Source: Archangium primigenium
GTDB taxonomy: Bacteria; Myxococcota; Myxococcia; Myxococcales; Myxococcaceae
Assembly: GCF_016904885.1 (NCBI RefSeq)
Contig: NZ_JADWYI010000001.1
Span: 4,464,001-4,528,000 of the forward strand
DNA length: 64,000 nt
Reading direction: 5' to 3'
Within the stretch, counting starts at the first letter, position 1. Every line of letters starts with the position of its first letter. A program made the translations under genes and the position numbers. The notes below the pieces were generated by a model. The model saw only the letters and a program-made list of their open reading frames with translations, ran no database searches and was not told where the DNA came from. Of the stretch, positions 35,247 to 42,908 are shown in pieces.

Positions 35247-36353
35247 TCAGCTCGCGACGCGGCTGGGCACCTTGCCGGGGGTGAAGCCCGCCCAGAGGGC
35301 GTTCTCGGCGTTCTCCATGTCCTCGACCTTCTTGCGGATGCGCTGCCACTCGGCATCGGGGATGCGCAGGAAGGCCTCGGCCACCTCGGGATCGAACTGC
35401 GTGCCCGAGCAGCGCTTGATCTCGTCGCGCGCCACCGACATGGGCCGGCCCTTGCGGTACGGGCGGTCCGAGGTGATGGCGTCCACCGTGTCGGCGATGG
35501 CGAAGATGCGCGCGCCGATGGAGATGTCCCGGCTCTTGAGCCCCTGCGGGTAGCCCTTGCCGTCCCAGCGCTCCTGGTGGTGCAGCACGATGAGCGAGGC
35601 GTCGTGCAGGTAGGGCATCTTCGCGAGGATCTTGTAGCCGTACTCGGGATGCTTGCGCATCTCCACCCACTCCTCGGGGGAGAGGGGGCCGGGCTTGAGC
35701 AGGATGGTGTCGCTCACGCCGATCTTCCCGATGTCGTGCAGGAGCGCGCCCTGCTCCACCACCTCCAACTGGGTGGGCGTCAGGCCGATCTCCTCGCCGA
35801 TGCGGCGCGAGTAGAGCGACACGCGACGCGAGTGCCACTGGGTCTCGGTGTCGCGGTAGTCCAGCGCGCTGATGAGGCCGTCGAGCAGACCGTTGGTGCG
35901 CTCGACCACCATGCGCTCCAGGTCGCGATTGATGGCCGTGAGCTCGGCGTTCTTTTCCGCCACCTCCCGGGTCAGCCGCTCGTTGGACTCCACCAGCCGG
36001 AAGTGCTCGATGGCCTGACGCACCGCGCTCGTCAGCTCGCTGAGCGACCACGGCTTGCCGAGCAGTCGGAACACCTCGCCGCGGTTGACCGCCTCCGAGG
36101 CCGTGCGGAAGTCCGCCGCCGCCGTGAGCATCAGGCGCACCGCTCTTGGGTTCTTCTCGCGCAGGGTGCGCAACAGCTCCACGCCGTTGAGCAGCGGCAT
36201 CATGAAGTCCGTCAGCACGACCTGGAAGCCCTCCTCCTTGGCGGCCTGGGCGGGATCCGTGTGCGTGATGACCTCATAACCCTCCGATTGGAGGATGCGC
36301 GAGAGCGCGGCCAGAATGAGCGGATCGTCATCCACCACGAGGATGCGGTCCAT
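35247..36353 (-). CDS. RpfG-type response regulator: receiver + HD-GYP phosphodiesterase
   Basis: A 368-residue two-domain protein from ATG 36353. The receiver has the acidic cluster VVDDD (D8-D10), phospho-acceptor D49 in VVLTDFMMP and Lys100 (LLGKPW). A coiled-coil linker (residues about 118-155) leads to an HD-GYP domain with HDIGKIG at 206-212 and HHQERWDGKGYP at 258-269, both complete. The enzyme should hydrolyse cyclic di-GMP (to pGpG or GMP), switched by phosphorylation. No partner kinase is adjacent. GGGAGG precedes the start. Two c-di-GMP-binding-type MshEN proteins lie 6.5 kb away, but a link is inference. It converges with the HEAT-cyclophilin gene. Confidence 0.95.
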   Translation of the reverse strand: MDRILVVDDDPLILAALSRILQSEGYEVITHTDPAQAAKEEGFQVVLTDFMMPLLNGVELLRTLREKNPRAVRLMLTAAADFRTASEAVNRGEVFRLLGKPWSLSELTSAVRQAIEHFRLVESNERLTREVAEKNAELTAINRDLERMVVERTNGLLDGLISALDYRDTETQWHSRRVSLYSRRIGEEIGLTPTQLEVVEQGALLHDIGKIGVSDTILLKPGPLSPEEWVEMRKHPEYGYKILAKMPYLHDASLIVLHHQERWDGKGYPQGLKSRDISIGARIFAIADTVDAITSDRPYRKGRPMSVARDEIKRCSGTQFDPEVAEAFLRIPDAEWQRIRKKVEDMENAENALWAGFTPGKVPSRVAS

Positions 36354-36404
36354 GAATACAGCCTCCCAAACCGAGTGAAGAACAGACGTTGAAGAACGGT
36401 GCCG

Positions 36405-36434
36405 GTTATACACGGCTTCCCCCCCAAAGGTCAC
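36405..36434 (-). promoter_or_regulatory. candidate sigma-70 promoter of the HD-GYP gene
   Basis: On the minus strand GTGACC (36434-36429), an 18-base spacer and TATAAC (36410-36405, five of six consensus). Transcription would begin near 36398, giving a leader of about 45 bases. Confidence 0.45.
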
Positions 36435-36532
36435 ACCCTCTGCATGGGCGCCACGTGTTCCTGCTTGCTTGACAAGCCCTTGGAACTTTTGCCCTTTCTG
36501 CACACCCGGGTGCGGCCCACCTCACGAGCCGC

Positions 36533-36562
36533 TTGCCTGTCCGGCTGGGGGTGGTCTATGGT
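36533..36562 (+). promoter_or_regulatory. candidate sigma-70 promoter of the acyl-CoA gene cluster
   Basis: TTGCCT (36533-36538), an 18-base spacer and TATGGT (36557-36562), each matching four of six consensus bases. It sits 54 bases before the ATG at 36616. Confidence 0.38.
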
Positions 36563-36563
36563 G

Positions 36564-36576
36564 CGCGGGACCCGCG
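36564..36576. promoter_or_regulatory. palindromic operator candidate at the transcription start
   Basis: CGCGGG-A-CCCGCG is a perfect 13-base palindrome immediately after the proposed -10, where a bound repressor would cover the start of transcription of the acyl-CoA cluster. Confidence 0.42.
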
Positions 36577-36615
36577 ATATGGGTCGTAACTCCTTGATAT
36601 TTGGAGAGTTCTCCG

Positions 36616-37617
36616 ATGCCTAGAGCCTCCGCAGGGCCGGTCCCGGTGGTGGTCATGGGGTTGGGAGTCATCGGGCAGGAGATCGCCAGGGCCGCCCAAC
36701 AGTCGCCCGAGGTGGAGCTGCTCGGCGCGATCGACGCCAACCCCCAACTGGTGGGACGCCCCTTGTCGGAAGTGCTGGGGGTGGCAGGAGTGAAGGGCAA
36801 GGTCGTCGGCACCCTGGAGGCCGCCGTGGGGCGGCGCAAGGGTGTCGTGCTGCTGCATGCCACGGGCTCCCGCCTCGCGCAGGTGATGGATCAGCTGCTC
36901 GAGGCCATCGGCCTGGGCATGTCGGTGGTGTCCACCTGCGAGGAGCTCGCCTTCCCCTTCCTCAAGTACCCGGAGCTCGCGCAGAAGCTGGAGGACGCGG
37001 CGCAGGCGGCCGGGGTGGCGGTGCTGGGCACGGGCGTCAACCCGGGCTTCGTGATGGATCGGCTGGTGGCCACGGTGGGCCAGGCGTGCGGGCCGGTGCG
37101 TCATGCCACGGTGACGCGGGTGGTGGACGCGCGCGATCGGCGCGAGTCGCTGCAGCGCAAGGTGGGCGCGGGCCTGACCGAGGATGAGTTCTTCGCCCTG
37201 GTGGACCGGGATCAACTGGGCCACGTGGGGCTGGTGGAGAGCGCGGCCTTGTGCGCGCTCGGGCTGGGCCTGGACTGTGACGACTTCGAGGAGGAGATCG
37301 TCCCGGTGTTCGCCGAGGAGGACATCTCCGGCGGGGCCTTCCCCGTGAAGAAGGGACGGGTGGCGGGAATCTTCCAGTCCGCGGTGGGTCTGGAGGAGGG
37401 ACAGGAGCGCGTCCGGTTGGAGTTGACGATCGCGGTGGGCGCGGATGATCCCGGCGACCGCATCGAGATCGAAGCGGAGCCGAAGCTGGTCGTGGACATT
37501 CGCGGGGGGGTGCCTGGCGACCGGGCAGCCGCACACATGCTGGTGAACGCCGCCCCGCGCGTAACGGCCGCCGAGGCCGGTCTTTTGACCGTGCTCGAGC
37601 TTCCGGCCGGTCGTTAA
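36616..37617 (+). CDS. DapB-fold NAD(P)-dependent dehydrogenase (2,4-diaminopentanoate dehydrogenase-like)
   Basis: A 333-residue oxidoreductase. The N-terminal Rossmann motif is VVVMGLGVIGQEIARAA (G-x-G-x-x-G), followed by LLGAIDANPQLVG (acidic residue at the second strand) and STCEELAFPFLKYPELAQKLEDAA. The conserved GTGVNPGFVMDRLVATV and HATVTRVVDARDRRESLQRKVG match the dihydrodipicolinate reductase superfamily, subgroup of 2,4-diaminopentanoate dehydrogenases. True DapB is about 250 residues. GGAGAG at 36603-36608 is its ribosome site. With two MaoC-type dehydratases and an acyl-CoA dehydrogenase behind it, an amino acid or branched carboxylate breakdown path is possible; the substrate is not shown. 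Confidence 0.82.
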   Translation: MPRASAGPVPVVVMGLGVIGQEIARAAQQSPEVELLGAIDANPQLVGRPLSEVLGVAGVKGKVVGTLEAAVGRRKGVVLLHATGSRLAQVMDQLLEAIGLGMSVVSTCEELAFPFLKYPELAQKLEDAAQAAGVAVLGTGVNPGFVMDRLVATVGQACGPVRHATVTRVVDARDRRESLQRKVGAGLTEDEFFALVDRDQLGHVGLVESAALCALGLGLDCDDFEEEIVPVFAEEDISGGAFPVKKGRVAGIFQSAVGLEEGQERVRLELTIAVGADDPGDRIEIEAEPKLVVDIRGGVPGDRAAAHMLVNAAPRVTAAEAGLLTVLELPAGR

Positions 37618-37629
37618 AGGGAGAGGGAC

Positions 37630-38079
37630 ATGCTGGACAAGAATGCGATTGGCCGGGCCTCACCGCCATTCCTGAACGAGGTGGAGAAGGGCGCCATCCG
37701 GCGCTTCGCCGAGTCCCTCGGCGACTACAACCCCATCTATTACGACGAGGAGTACGCGCGCGCCTCGGGCTACCCCACGGTGGTGGCCCCGCCCACGTTC
37801 CCCGCCTCGTTCAGCTCCGCGGCGGACCTGCGCGAGCTTTTGGGCGTGGGCATCAAGAGCCTGCTGCACGCCGAGCAGTCGTTCGAGTACGAGCGGCCCA
37901 TCTTCGCCGGCGACCGCATCTTCGTCGCCACGCGCGTGGCCGAGGTGCTCGAGCGCACGGGCCCCGCGGGCAAGATGGATGTCGCCGTCATCGAGGACGA
38001 GGGCCGCGATGAAGAGGGCAACCTCGTCTTCCGCGCCCGCCGCACCCTCATCGTCCGCGCCGCCAAGGAGAATTCGTGA
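37630..38079 (+). CDS. MaoC-like dehydratase, N-terminal type (FAS1-like) subunit
   Basis: A 149-residue single hot-dog fold. The family pattern is seen in VEKGAIRRFAESLGDYNPIYYDEEYARASGYPTVVAPPTFPASF, where the Asp-x-Asn-Pro-x-(H/Y) of MaoC is changed: the usual active-site His is a Tyr (GDYNPIYYDEEYA). The lower half, QSFEYERPIFAGDRIFVATRVAEVLERTG, is typical of FAS1-like dehydratase domain proteins. These pair with a catalytic MaoC partner, as in HadA/HadB. It is 12 bases after the DapB-type gene and overlaps the next gene at TGATG, so the two subunits are cotranslated. Its own active site looks degenerate, a point that supports a non-catalytic partner role. Confidence 0.88.
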   Translation: MLDKNAIGRASPPFLNEVEKGAIRRFAESLGDYNPIYYDEEYARASGYPTVVAPPTFPASFSSAADLRELLGVGIKSLLHAEQSFEYERPIFAGDRIFVATRVAEVLERTGPAGKMDVAVIEDEGRDEEGNLVFRARRTLIVRAAKENS

Positions 38080-38717
38080 TGCCCGCGCGCAAGTTGTACT
38101 TCGAAGGCATTCGTGTCGGTGACGAGCTGCCGGCGCTCGCCAAGGCCCCCATCGATCGCGTGCAGTTGTCGCGCTACGCCGGCGCCTCGGGCGACTTCAA
38201 CCCCGTCCACGTGGACGAGCTGTACGCCAAGAGCGTGGGCATGCCGTCCGTCTACGCCCCGGGCATGCTCATCATGGGCATGCTCGGCCAGCTCATCAGT
38301 GACTGGGCGCGCGGCGGGCAGTTGCGCCGCTACCACGTGCGCTTCATCAAGATGGTGTGGCCGGGCGACACCGTCGTGTGCAAGGGCCGCGTGAGCGACC
38401 GGCACGGCGAGGGTGGCCGCTACTTCGTCGAGGTGGACCTCTGGGCGGAGAACCAGAAGGGCGAGCTGGTGATGAAGGGCAGCTCCGTCATCCAGCTCTT
38501 CTACTCGCTCGAGGACGAGAACCGGCAGCGCTCCGGCCAGTCCCCCATCGTCGTGGACGTGCCGCGCGAGAGCCTCCTGCAGGCCTCCGCCACCGCCGCG
38601 CCCCCGGGCGAGGAGGACGACACCAAGGGCGGCAGTCTGTCCGGCAAGAAGACGACGTCCAAGCCCGCCGCCAAGACGGCCGTGGCCCCGGACGCCACGA
38701 AGAAGGCCTCGAAGTAG
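38079..38717 (+). CDS. MaoC-like dehydratase, catalytic subunit
   Basis: A 212-residue hot-dog fold hydratase. The MaoC signature is complete: SRYAGASGDFNPVHVDELYAKSVGMPSVYAPGMLIMG, with the Asp (GDFNP) and the His (PVHVD) that form the catalytic dyad. It should hydrate or dehydrate (R)-3-hydroxyacyl thioesters as a heterodimer with the preceding subunit. The last 60 residues are a disordered Lys/Ala/Thr-rich tail (KTTSKPAAKTAVAPDATKKASK), unusual for the family. The ATG at 38079 overlaps the TGA of the first subunit (TGATG); a GTG one codon earlier is possible. Cluster partners are the acyl-CoA dehydrogenase and DapB-fold enzyme. Confidence 0.9.
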   Translation: MPARKLYFEGIRVGDELPALAKAPIDRVQLSRYAGASGDFNPVHVDELYAKSVGMPSVYAPGMLIMGMLGQLISDWARGGQLRRYHVRFIKMVWPGDTVVCKGRVSDRHGEGGRYFVEVDLWAENQKGELVMKGSSVIQLFYSLEDENRQRSGQSPIVVDVPRESLLQASATAAPPGEEDDTKGGSLSGKKTTSKPAAKTAVAPDATKKASK

Positions 38718-38891
38718 GGGATTTTTCACTCGCGGTAGTCCCGGGGGGGAGGTCTTCTGGCACCCCTCCAACGCGAGGTGTCAATCTCGGTTGACTCCAG
38801 AATCAATCGACGTAACCTTCCCCGCATCCCACTCGGGGCCTGGCTCACGCACGTCGTCCGGCCGGGCGCCCTTCACGTACGGGGAAGAGCC

Positions 38892-40730
38892 ATGTCCGCC
38901 GGTATCAACACCTTCAAGACCGACCTCCGCGAAGTCTTCTTCACGCTGTTCGAGCAGTTCGGCTTCGGCCAGGTCGTCGGACAGGCCCCGTTCGACGCCT
39001 GGGGCCCGGACGAGGCCAAGGCCGTCCTCAACGAGACGTACCGCTTCGCCAAGGACGTGCTCGGGCCCCTCAACTCCACGGGTGATCGCGAGGGCTGCCG
39101 GGTGGAGAACGGCGCCGTCATCACGCCCAAGGGCTTCAAGGACGCGTGGAACAAGCTCTACGAGCAGGGCTTCATGACGGTCTCGGTGAGCCCGGAGCAC
39201 GGTGGCCAGGGCGGCCCCATGATGCTGCAGGTGCTCATCCAGGAGATCCTCTCGGGCGCCAACTCCGCGTTCAACATGTACCCCGGCCTGTCCTTCGGCG
39301 CCGCGGAGCTGCTCGCCGAGTGCGGCACGCCCGAGCAGAAGAAGCTCTACGTCGAGCGCATGCTCAACGGCGCCTGGAGCGGCACCATGTGCCTCACCGA
39401 GCCGCAGGCGGGCTCGGACGTGGGCGCGGCCAAGACGACGGCGCGCAAGAACGCGGACGGCACCTACAACATCCGCGGCACGAAGATCTTCATCTCCGGC
39501 GGTGACAACGATCTGTCCGCCAACGTGGTGCACCTGGTGCTCGCGCGCATCGACGGCGCGGTGCCCGGCACCAAGGGCCTCTCGCTCTTCATCGTGCCCA
39601 AGCTGCGCGTCAAGCCGGACGGCACCGTCGAGGGCTCCAACGACGTGTCCCTGGGCTCCATCGAGCACAAGATGGGCATCCGCGCCTCGGCCACCTGTGT
39701 GCTCAACTTCGGCGAGAACGACGCGTGTGTGGGCGAGCTCGTGGGCGGCATCGAGAACGTCGGCATGAGCCAGATGTTCAAGATGATGAACGGCGCGCGC
39801 ATCGCCGTGGGCATCCAGGGCCTGTCGCTCGCGAGCGCCGCGTACTTCAACGCGCTCGACTACGCGAAGGACCGCAAGCAGGGCGCCCCCATGAACAAGT
39901 GGAAGGACCCGACCGCGCCCCGCGCCGCCATCATCGAGCACGCGGACGTGCGCCGCATGCTGCTGGACATGAAGGCCCACGTGGAGGGCATCCGCGCGCT
40001 CATCATCAAGCTGGCCATGCACACGGACAAGGCGCACCAGCTCTCGGGCAAGGACGATGATCAGGCCGCCTACCACCGCGGCCAGGTGGAGCTGCTCACC
40101 CCGCTCGTGAAGTCCTACGGCTCGGATCAGTCCTACCGCCTGTGCTCGCAGGCCATCCAGGTGTACGGCGGCGCCGGCTACTGCCAGGACTACCCGGTGG
40201 AGCAGTACACGCGCGACTCGAAGATCTTCTCCATCTACGAGGGCACCAACCACATCCAGGCCATGGACCTCGTGGGCCGCAAGATGGGCCAGGCCGGTGG
40301 CGCGCACTTCCAGCAGTTCATGTCGGACGTGGGCGCGTTCATCGAGGCCCACCGCGAGCACAAGGTCTATGGCGAGTCCGTCAAGCTGCTCGCCGCGGCG
40401 CAGGAGGGCGTGATGGCGAGCGCCATGGCGGTGCTCGGCTGGTCGCAGGATGCCGCGAAGGTGAACCTCATCCCGCTGTCGGCCAACCGCTTCCTCAACA
40501 TGATGTCCGAGCTGGCGGTGGGCTGGCTGCTGCTGGACGCGGCCGTCATCGCCGAGCGCGTGGGCGCGAGCGCCACGGGCGACGAGAAGGCCTTCTACGA
40601 GGGCAAGAAGTGGAGCGCCCTGTGGTTCGCCCGCAACGTGCTGCCCAACGTGGAGCAGGCCGCGCGCCTGATGGCCACCGAGGACACCTCGTCCGTGGAC
40701 ATCTCGCTCGAGGCGTTCGGGGCCGTCTAG
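38892..40730 (+). CDS. acyl-CoA dehydrogenase (large, with C-terminal extension)
   Basis: A 612-residue FAD enzyme that oxidises acyl-CoA to trans-2-enoyl-CoA and passes electrons to electron-transfer flavoprotein. The AcylCoA_dh motifs are SGTMCLTEPQAGSDVGAAKTTA (FAD/substrate), IRGTKIFISGGDND, LGSIEHKMGIRASATC, FKMMNGARIAVGIQGLS, and the catalytic Glu region IFSIYEGTNHIQAMDLV. Residues about 470-612 form the extra C-terminal domain of the larger AcdA/DmdC-like group. GGGGAAGAG is the ribosome site before the ATG at 38892; an upstream open frame to 38778 adds no conserved sequence. It is the last gene of the acyl-CoA cluster, before a strong terminator. Confidence 0.94.
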   Translation: MSAGINTFKTDLREVFFTLFEQFGFGQVVGQAPFDAWGPDEAKAVLNETYRFAKDVLGPLNSTGDREGCRVENGAVITPKGFKDAWNKLYEQGFMTVSVSPEHGGQGGPMMLQVLIQEILSGANSAFNMYPGLSFGAAELLAECGTPEQKKLYVERMLNGAWSGTMCLTEPQAGSDVGAAKTTARKNADGTYNIRGTKIFISGGDNDLSANVVHLVLARIDGAVPGTKGLSLFIVPKLRVKPDGTVEGSNDVSLGSIEHKMGIRASATCVLNFGENDACVGELVGGIENVGMSQMFKMMNGARIAVGIQGLSLASAAYFNALDYAKDRKQGAPMNKWKDPTAPRAAIIEHADVRRMLLDMKAHVEGIRALIIKLAMHTDKAHQLSGKDDDQAAYHRGQVELLTPLVKSYGSDQSYRLCSQAIQVYGGAGYCQDYPVEQYTRDSKIFSIYEGTNHIQAMDLVGRKMGQAGGAHFQQFMSDVGAFIEAHREHKVYGESVKLLAAAQEGVMASAMAVLGWSQDAAKVNLIPLSANRFLNMMSELAVGWLLLDAAVIAERVGASATGDEKAFYEGKKWSALWFARNVLPNVEQAARLMATEDTSSVDISLEAFGAV

Positions 40731-40760
40731 TCCGACACACGGCCCCTCGGGTCCGCTAAG

Positions 40761-40792
40761 CCCCGCCGGGAGACCGGCGGGGTTTTTCTTTT
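40761..40792 (+). terminator. intrinsic terminator of the acyl-CoA cluster
   Basis: Nine-base perfect stem CCCCGCCGG/CCGGCGGGG around GAGA (40761-40782), followed by TTTTTCTTTT (40783-40792). It begins 30 bases after the acyl-CoA dehydrogenase stop and ends at the stop of the convergent exbD-type gene, isolating the two transcripts. Confidence 0.93.
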
Positions 40793-41244
40793 CAGGGGTT
40801 CTCGCGCACGCCGATGGCGAGCTGGCCCAGGCCGGCGCTCTTGGCGAGCTCCATCACCACCACGACCGTGCCGTGGGGCACGCCCTCGTCCGCCTGGACG
40901 ATGACGACGGTGTCCGGATCCTTCTGGTGGGCCTCGGCGAAGGTGCGCTTGAGCTCGTCCTCGCTCACCACGTTGCCGCCGAGCACGAAGCGCCCGTCGG
41001 ACAGGATGGCCACGGACAGGTCCGTGGCGCGCGCGGTGACGTCCGTGGCGCCGCCCTTGGGCAGGTTCACCTTGAGGCCCTGTTGGGCCCCGCCGCTGGG
41101 TGCCTGCTGGACGATGACCGAGCTGGTCACCATGAAGATGATGAGCAGCACGAGGAAGATGTCGGTGAGCGGGGTGATGTTGATCTCCGCGAAGCCGACG
41201 TCCTCGCCGCCCTCGCCGTCCCCGGGTGCCTTGCCCATCGCCAT
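40792..41244 (-). CDS. ExbD/TolR family biopolymer transporter
   Basis: A 150-residue membrane protein with one N-terminal transmembrane helix. The proton-conducting aspartate is present in FAEINITPLTDIFLVLLIIFMVTSS (Asp in the L-T-D-I-F motif). The periplasmic C-terminal domain includes VVIVQADEGVPHGTVVVVMELAKSAGLGQLAIGV, typical of ExbD/TolR. It works with the MotA/TolQ/ExbB-type gene ten bases upstream on the same strand: the pair forms a proton-motive-force-driven motor that energises outer-membrane transport or envelope integrity. No TonB, TolA or receptor gene is adjacent. Myxobacteria carry many such pairs for transport and motility. Confidence 0.94.
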   Translation of the reverse strand: MAMGKAPGDGEGGEDVGFAEINITPLTDIFLVLLIIFMVTSSVIVQQAPSGGAQQGLKVNLPKGGATDVTARATDLSVAILSDGRFVLGGNVVSEDELKRTFAEAHQKDPDTVVIVQADEGVPHGTVVVVMELAKSAGLGQLAIGVRENP

Positions 41245-41254
41245 GGAAGAGTCC

Positions 41255-41956
41255 TCAGGAGTCCTGCGCGGGGGAGGATGCGGGCGGCGGAGTGGGGGAG
41301 GGCGCGGGCAGCGTCAGGGGCCGTTCGCGCAAGAGCTCGACGAACTCGTCCCCGAGCAGGCGCAGCTCCACGAGCACCCGCGCCAGCCGCGCCTGGAAAT
41401 AGTTGTAGAAGGCCATGGCCTGCACGGCCACGAGGATGCCCACCGCGGTGGCCACCAGCGCCTCGGAGATGCCCGTCATCACCGCGCCGGTGCCGCCCGT
41501 GCCTCCGCCCGCCACGTCCAGGCCCAGGTCCTTGAAGGACTTCATGATGCCGGCCACGGTGCCGAACAGGCCCACGAAGGGCGTCAGCGAGCCGATGGTG
41601 GCCAGCAGCCACAGGTTGCGCCGCAGCCGCATGCCCACCTGGGCCCGCTCGCGCTCCACCGCCGACTCCAGGCCCTCGCCTCCGCCGCGCGTGCGCTCGA
41701 GCCGGGTGAAGCCCGCCAGGAACATGTCCGCCACGGCGGCGTCCGAGCGCTCGGTGGCGGAGCGGGCCGCCGCGATGTCGCCGCGCAGCAGGTGCTTGTG
41801 CACCGTGTCCGCCAGCAGCCGCGAGCGCTCGCTCACGCCCCAGAGGGTCATGATCCGCTCGACGGCCACCACCAGCGCCACCGTGGAAGCCAACAGGAGA
41901 AGGGCGAGCGTGAAGCCGCCGATGCGCAGGTAATGGAGGATGTCGGAAAGGCTCAT
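41255..41956 (-). CDS. MotA/TolQ/ExbB family proton channel
   Basis: A 233-residue membrane protein with three predicted transmembrane helices, at about residues 13-35, 117-138 and 163-190. The channel signature is GSLTPFVGLFGTVAGIMKSF, with the conserved Gly-x-x-Gly-Thr-Val, then VMTGISEALVATAVGILVAVQAMAFYNYF. The C-terminus is a Pro-rich tail (APSPTPPPASSPAQDS). It forms the ExbB/TolQ pentamer around the ExbD-type protein encoded ten bases downstream. It is divergent from the DUF4292 lipoprotein gene with only 42 bases between starts, so promoters must overlap. Confidence 0.94.
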   Translation of the reverse strand: MSLSDILHYLRIGGFTLALLLLASTVALVVAVERIMTLWGVSERSRLLADTVHKHLLRGDIAAARSATERSDAAVADMFLAGFTRLERTRGGGEGLESAVERERAQVGMRLRRNLWLLATIGSLTPFVGLFGTVAGIMKSFKDLGLDVAGGGTGGTGAVMTGISEALVATAVGILVAVQAMAFYNYFQARLARVLVELRLLGDEFVELLRERPLTLPAPSPTPPPASSPAQDS

Positions 41957-41998
41957 ACGGAAGTGGCCAGGGAGTTCGCCGGGCGCGAGACTTAAGCC

Positions 41999-42820
41999 AT
42001 GAACCGCGCCGCCGCCGCAATCTTCCTGGCCCTCATCTGTTCAGGTTGTCCCAAGCGCATGGATTTCGGCCCCCGGGGCCGCATCACCGAGGCCGAGGAG
42101 CTGCTGCGCCTCACGCGCGCCGCCCAGGACACGACCAGCACCCTCAAGGGCGACGGGAAGATCCGCGTCGAGTCGCCCCAGGGCTCGGGCACCGTCTCGG
42201 CCTTCCTGGCCGTCAGCCGACCAGGCCTGCTGCGCGTGGACATGTTCGACTTCTTCAACCGCCCCATCGCCACCCTGGTGACCGACGGCCAGCGCTTCGG
42301 GCTGACGCAGTACCAGGAGAACAAGCACTACCAGGGGCCCGCCACGCCCCGGAACCTCTCTCGCTTCCTGCCCGTGGCCCTGCCGAGCGAGGAACTCGTC
42401 GCCGTGATGCTCGGTCGGGTGCCCTTCATCCCCGCGGAGCGGATGGAGCTCGCGCTCGACGAGAAGCAGGGCCTCTACGCGCTCACCCTCCACACGGGCG
42501 CCGTGTCCCAGGTGCTGCACATCCACCCCCGCTACCTGCGCGTGGTGAGCAGCCGCGTCCAGGGCACGCGCGCCTACGGCCTGGACTACGCGCGCTTCGA
42601 GCCCCATGGGGACGGGGTCTTCCCCCACGAGGTGAAGCTCGTGGCGGAGTCGGCCGAGACCTCCCTGGGCCTGCGCTACACCTCTGTCACGCTCGACCAA
42701 TCCCCGGATCTCACTCATTTCGATCTCTCCGCGCCCGAGGGCGTGCCCGTGGTCGACGTGGACGAGGGGGGGCAGGCACTGCCTCCGGTCGCATTGCCCC
42801 CTGCCGCACCGGGCTCGTGA
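41999..42820 (+). CDS. DUF4292 family lipoprotein
   Basis: A 273-residue lipoprotein. Signal and lipobox: MNRAAAAIFLALICSGCPKRM (Cys17). The fold resembles LolA/LolB-like outer-membrane lipoprotein carriers: TSTLKGDGKIRVESPQGSGTVSAFLAVSRPGLLRVDMFDFF, then a strand set FGLTQYQENKHYQG and YLRVVSSRVQGTRAYGLDYARFEP. DUF4292 proteins are proposed to act in lipoprotein or lipid passage. It is divergent from exbB/exbD and 88 bases upstream of the first MshEN gene. A short Pro/Ala-rich C-terminus ends it. Confidence 0.85.
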   Translation: MNRAAAAIFLALICSGCPKRMDFGPRGRITEAEELLRLTRAAQDTTSTLKGDGKIRVESPQGSGTVSAFLAVSRPGLLRVDMFDFFNRPIATLVTDGQRFGLTQYQENKHYQGPATPRNLSRFLPVALPSEELVAVMLGRVPFIPAERMELALDEKQGLYALTLHTGAVSQVLHIHPRYLRVVSSRVQGTRAYGLDYARFEPHGDGVFPHEVKLVAESAETSLGLRYTSVTLDQSPDLTHFDLSAPEGVPVVDVDEGGQALPPVALPPAAPGS

Positions 42821-42908
42821 CCGGGCAGATCAAGAACTCAGCAACCGTTGGATTCTCAGGTACAGTGCCCGGACCGGCGGGTCCGTTCGGGCTCCCACGA
42901 CTAGCGAC

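Noticed and set aside
36469-36497. Perfect TTGACA at 36469-36474 as a promoter for the DapB-fold gene
   Set aside because: No acceptable -10 sequence occurs 16-18 bases downstream; the site at 36533-36562 is better placed.
38757-38775. Second TGGCAC motif as a sigma-54 promoter before the acyl-CoA dehydrogenase
   Set aside because: There is no TTGC at the required distance. The same holds for TGGCAC at 63766.
38780-38795. GTCAA-N6-TTGAC inverted repeat before the acyl-CoA dehydrogenase gene
   Set aside because: The arms are only five bases long and no -10 follows, so it is left as an uncertain site rather than a feature.
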